A program made the position numbers and the translations under genes. Shown here one piece after another: positions 13,009 to 13,468 of a stretch of DNA of 13,468 nucleotides. Position 1 is the first letter of the stretch; every line of letters begins with the position of its first letter. This DNA comes from Aquimarina sp. (lineage in GTDB: Bacteria; Bacteroidota; Bacteroidia; Flavobacteriales; Flavobacteriaceae). The stretch is from contig NZVW01000104.1 of NCBI GenBank assembly GCA_002697475.1, positions 1-13,468 on the forward strand, in the 5' to 3' direction. The notes beneath the pieces were generated by a model. It saw only the letters and a list, made by a program, of their open reading frames with translations. It was not told where the DNA came from and searched no databases.

Positions 13009-13468
13009 ATGAAACATATTATGCAAGCAACTGCACTATTACATACTATAGAAAAGGTAATCCAAAATATGCCAACAGACTGGCTTAAACTCACCACGCA
13101 CCGGCTGGACATCTACGATGAGCAACAAGCAAAAACTGAGTTTTTACAGGAGTTTGAAGCTTTAGTTGCATCCGATACTTTGGATACCACAGCATTGAGT
13201 AATTTACCTACTGCCTATGACTATATTCGTCTGGGGCATCCCTTATCCTCAGTTTTGGAATGGGTATTGGGTAATATCCATAATCTTAACGCTGAAGCGG
13301 TTATTAGCTTTGATTCTATAACGATGCCGGTTTTGGCTATTCTAAGAACCAACTTGCTGGCCGGCAAAACAACTAAAATTTATCATTCGGATCCCCTACC
13401 TGAACTATTTGATCAGAAGATTTTGCAAGAAATCTATGGCTATCAATTCACTACCGAGCAGGTAAAAG
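13009..13468 (+). CDS. Unidentified protein, N-terminal part; continues past the right edge
   Basis: An uninterrupted reading of 153 codons starts at ATG 13009 (an in-frame ATG at 13021 is the alternative) and has no stop before the edge. It has no signal peptide. The N-terminus is helical (TALLHTIEKVIQNMPTDWL). Then comes a region reading TAYDYIRLGHPLSSVLEW and, later, AEAVISFDSITMPVLAILR. The 'Y-x-R-x-G-x-P, then L-E' spacing vaguely recalls Cys/Met-metabolism pyridoxal-phosphate enzymes, which carry YgRxxNPT and LE, with a small-residue segment following. The match is weak and the lysine that would bind the cofactor lies beyond the edge. I therefore do not assign a function. It is divergent from the SnoaL-like gene with 125 bp between. 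Confidence 0.7.
   Translation, partial: MKHIMQATALLHTIEKVIQNMPTDWLKLTTHRLDIYDEQQAKTEFLQEFEALVASDTLDTTALSNLPTAYDYIRLGHPLSSVLEWVLGNIHNLNAEAVISFDSITMPVLAILRTNLLAGKTTKIYHSDPLPELFDQKILQEIYGYQFTTEQVK

Noticed and set aside
1..13468. tRNA, rRNA, CRISPR array, toxin-antitoxin or phage genes
   Set aside because: I found no cloverleaf-like arms with CCA-type ends, no regularly spaced repeats beyond the two octamers described, and no such protein families among the readings.

Overview
The window reads as chromosomal DNA from a marine-type member of the Bacteroidota, most likely Flavobacteriaceae. It is AT-rich, its putative promoters follow the Bacteroidota pattern (TTG-N17-19 then TAnnTTTG), Shine-Dalgarno sequences are mostly weak, and signal peptides tend to end in NAQ or SAQ. 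It also carries a repeat (9682-9773) of a type I associate with flavobacterial intergenic regions. No rRNA, tRNA, CRISPR array, complete transposase or phage gene is visible.

Layout. At the left edge (1-125) there is only an ambiguous gene tail. Positions 120-2003 (minus) encode a SurA-like periplasmic peptidyl-prolyl isomerase with two parvulin domains. Divergent from it are an SRPBCC-fold protein and an 80-residue unknown protein (plus, 2165-2872), then a Skp/OmpH-type periplasmic chaperone (2961-3476) behind a candidate sigma-54 promoter. A strong bidirectional terminator (3495-3523) separates this from a minus-strand run: guaB (IMP dehydrogenase), a lipoprotein with a TonB-C-like end, and a TPR lipoprotein that overlaps it. 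A perfect 10-bp inverted repeat sits between the guaB promoter and its ATG.

From 6950 to 9616 two plus-strand envelope genes are set in long AT-rich gaps: a PAP2-family phosphatase and a PagL-like (lipid A 3-O-deacylase family) outer-membrane barrel. The gap between them holds a 151-bp inverted-repeat element flanked by TA, which resembles a MITE, and a UUCG-loop hairpin.

Beyond the repeat, on the minus strand, three overlapping genes form one operon: an exported alpha/beta hydrolase, an ECF sigma factor and a four-helix membrane protein (the presumed regulator of the sigma factor). Upstream of it are a very AT-rich secreted protein with an SH3-like core and a Gly/Cys/Tyr C-terminal module, and a SnoaL-like (SgcJ/EcaC) protein. 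A divergent plus-strand gene (13009 onward) runs off the right edge and is not identified.

The shared theme is the cell envelope: outer-membrane protein chaperones, lipid A-type modification enzymes, lipoproteins and an ECF signalling unit. No complete new system is evident. The points most worth checking are the sigma-54-like promoter before ompH, the guaB operator-like palindrome, the TA-flanked inverted-repeat element, and the sigma factor paired with a non-classical membrane partner.
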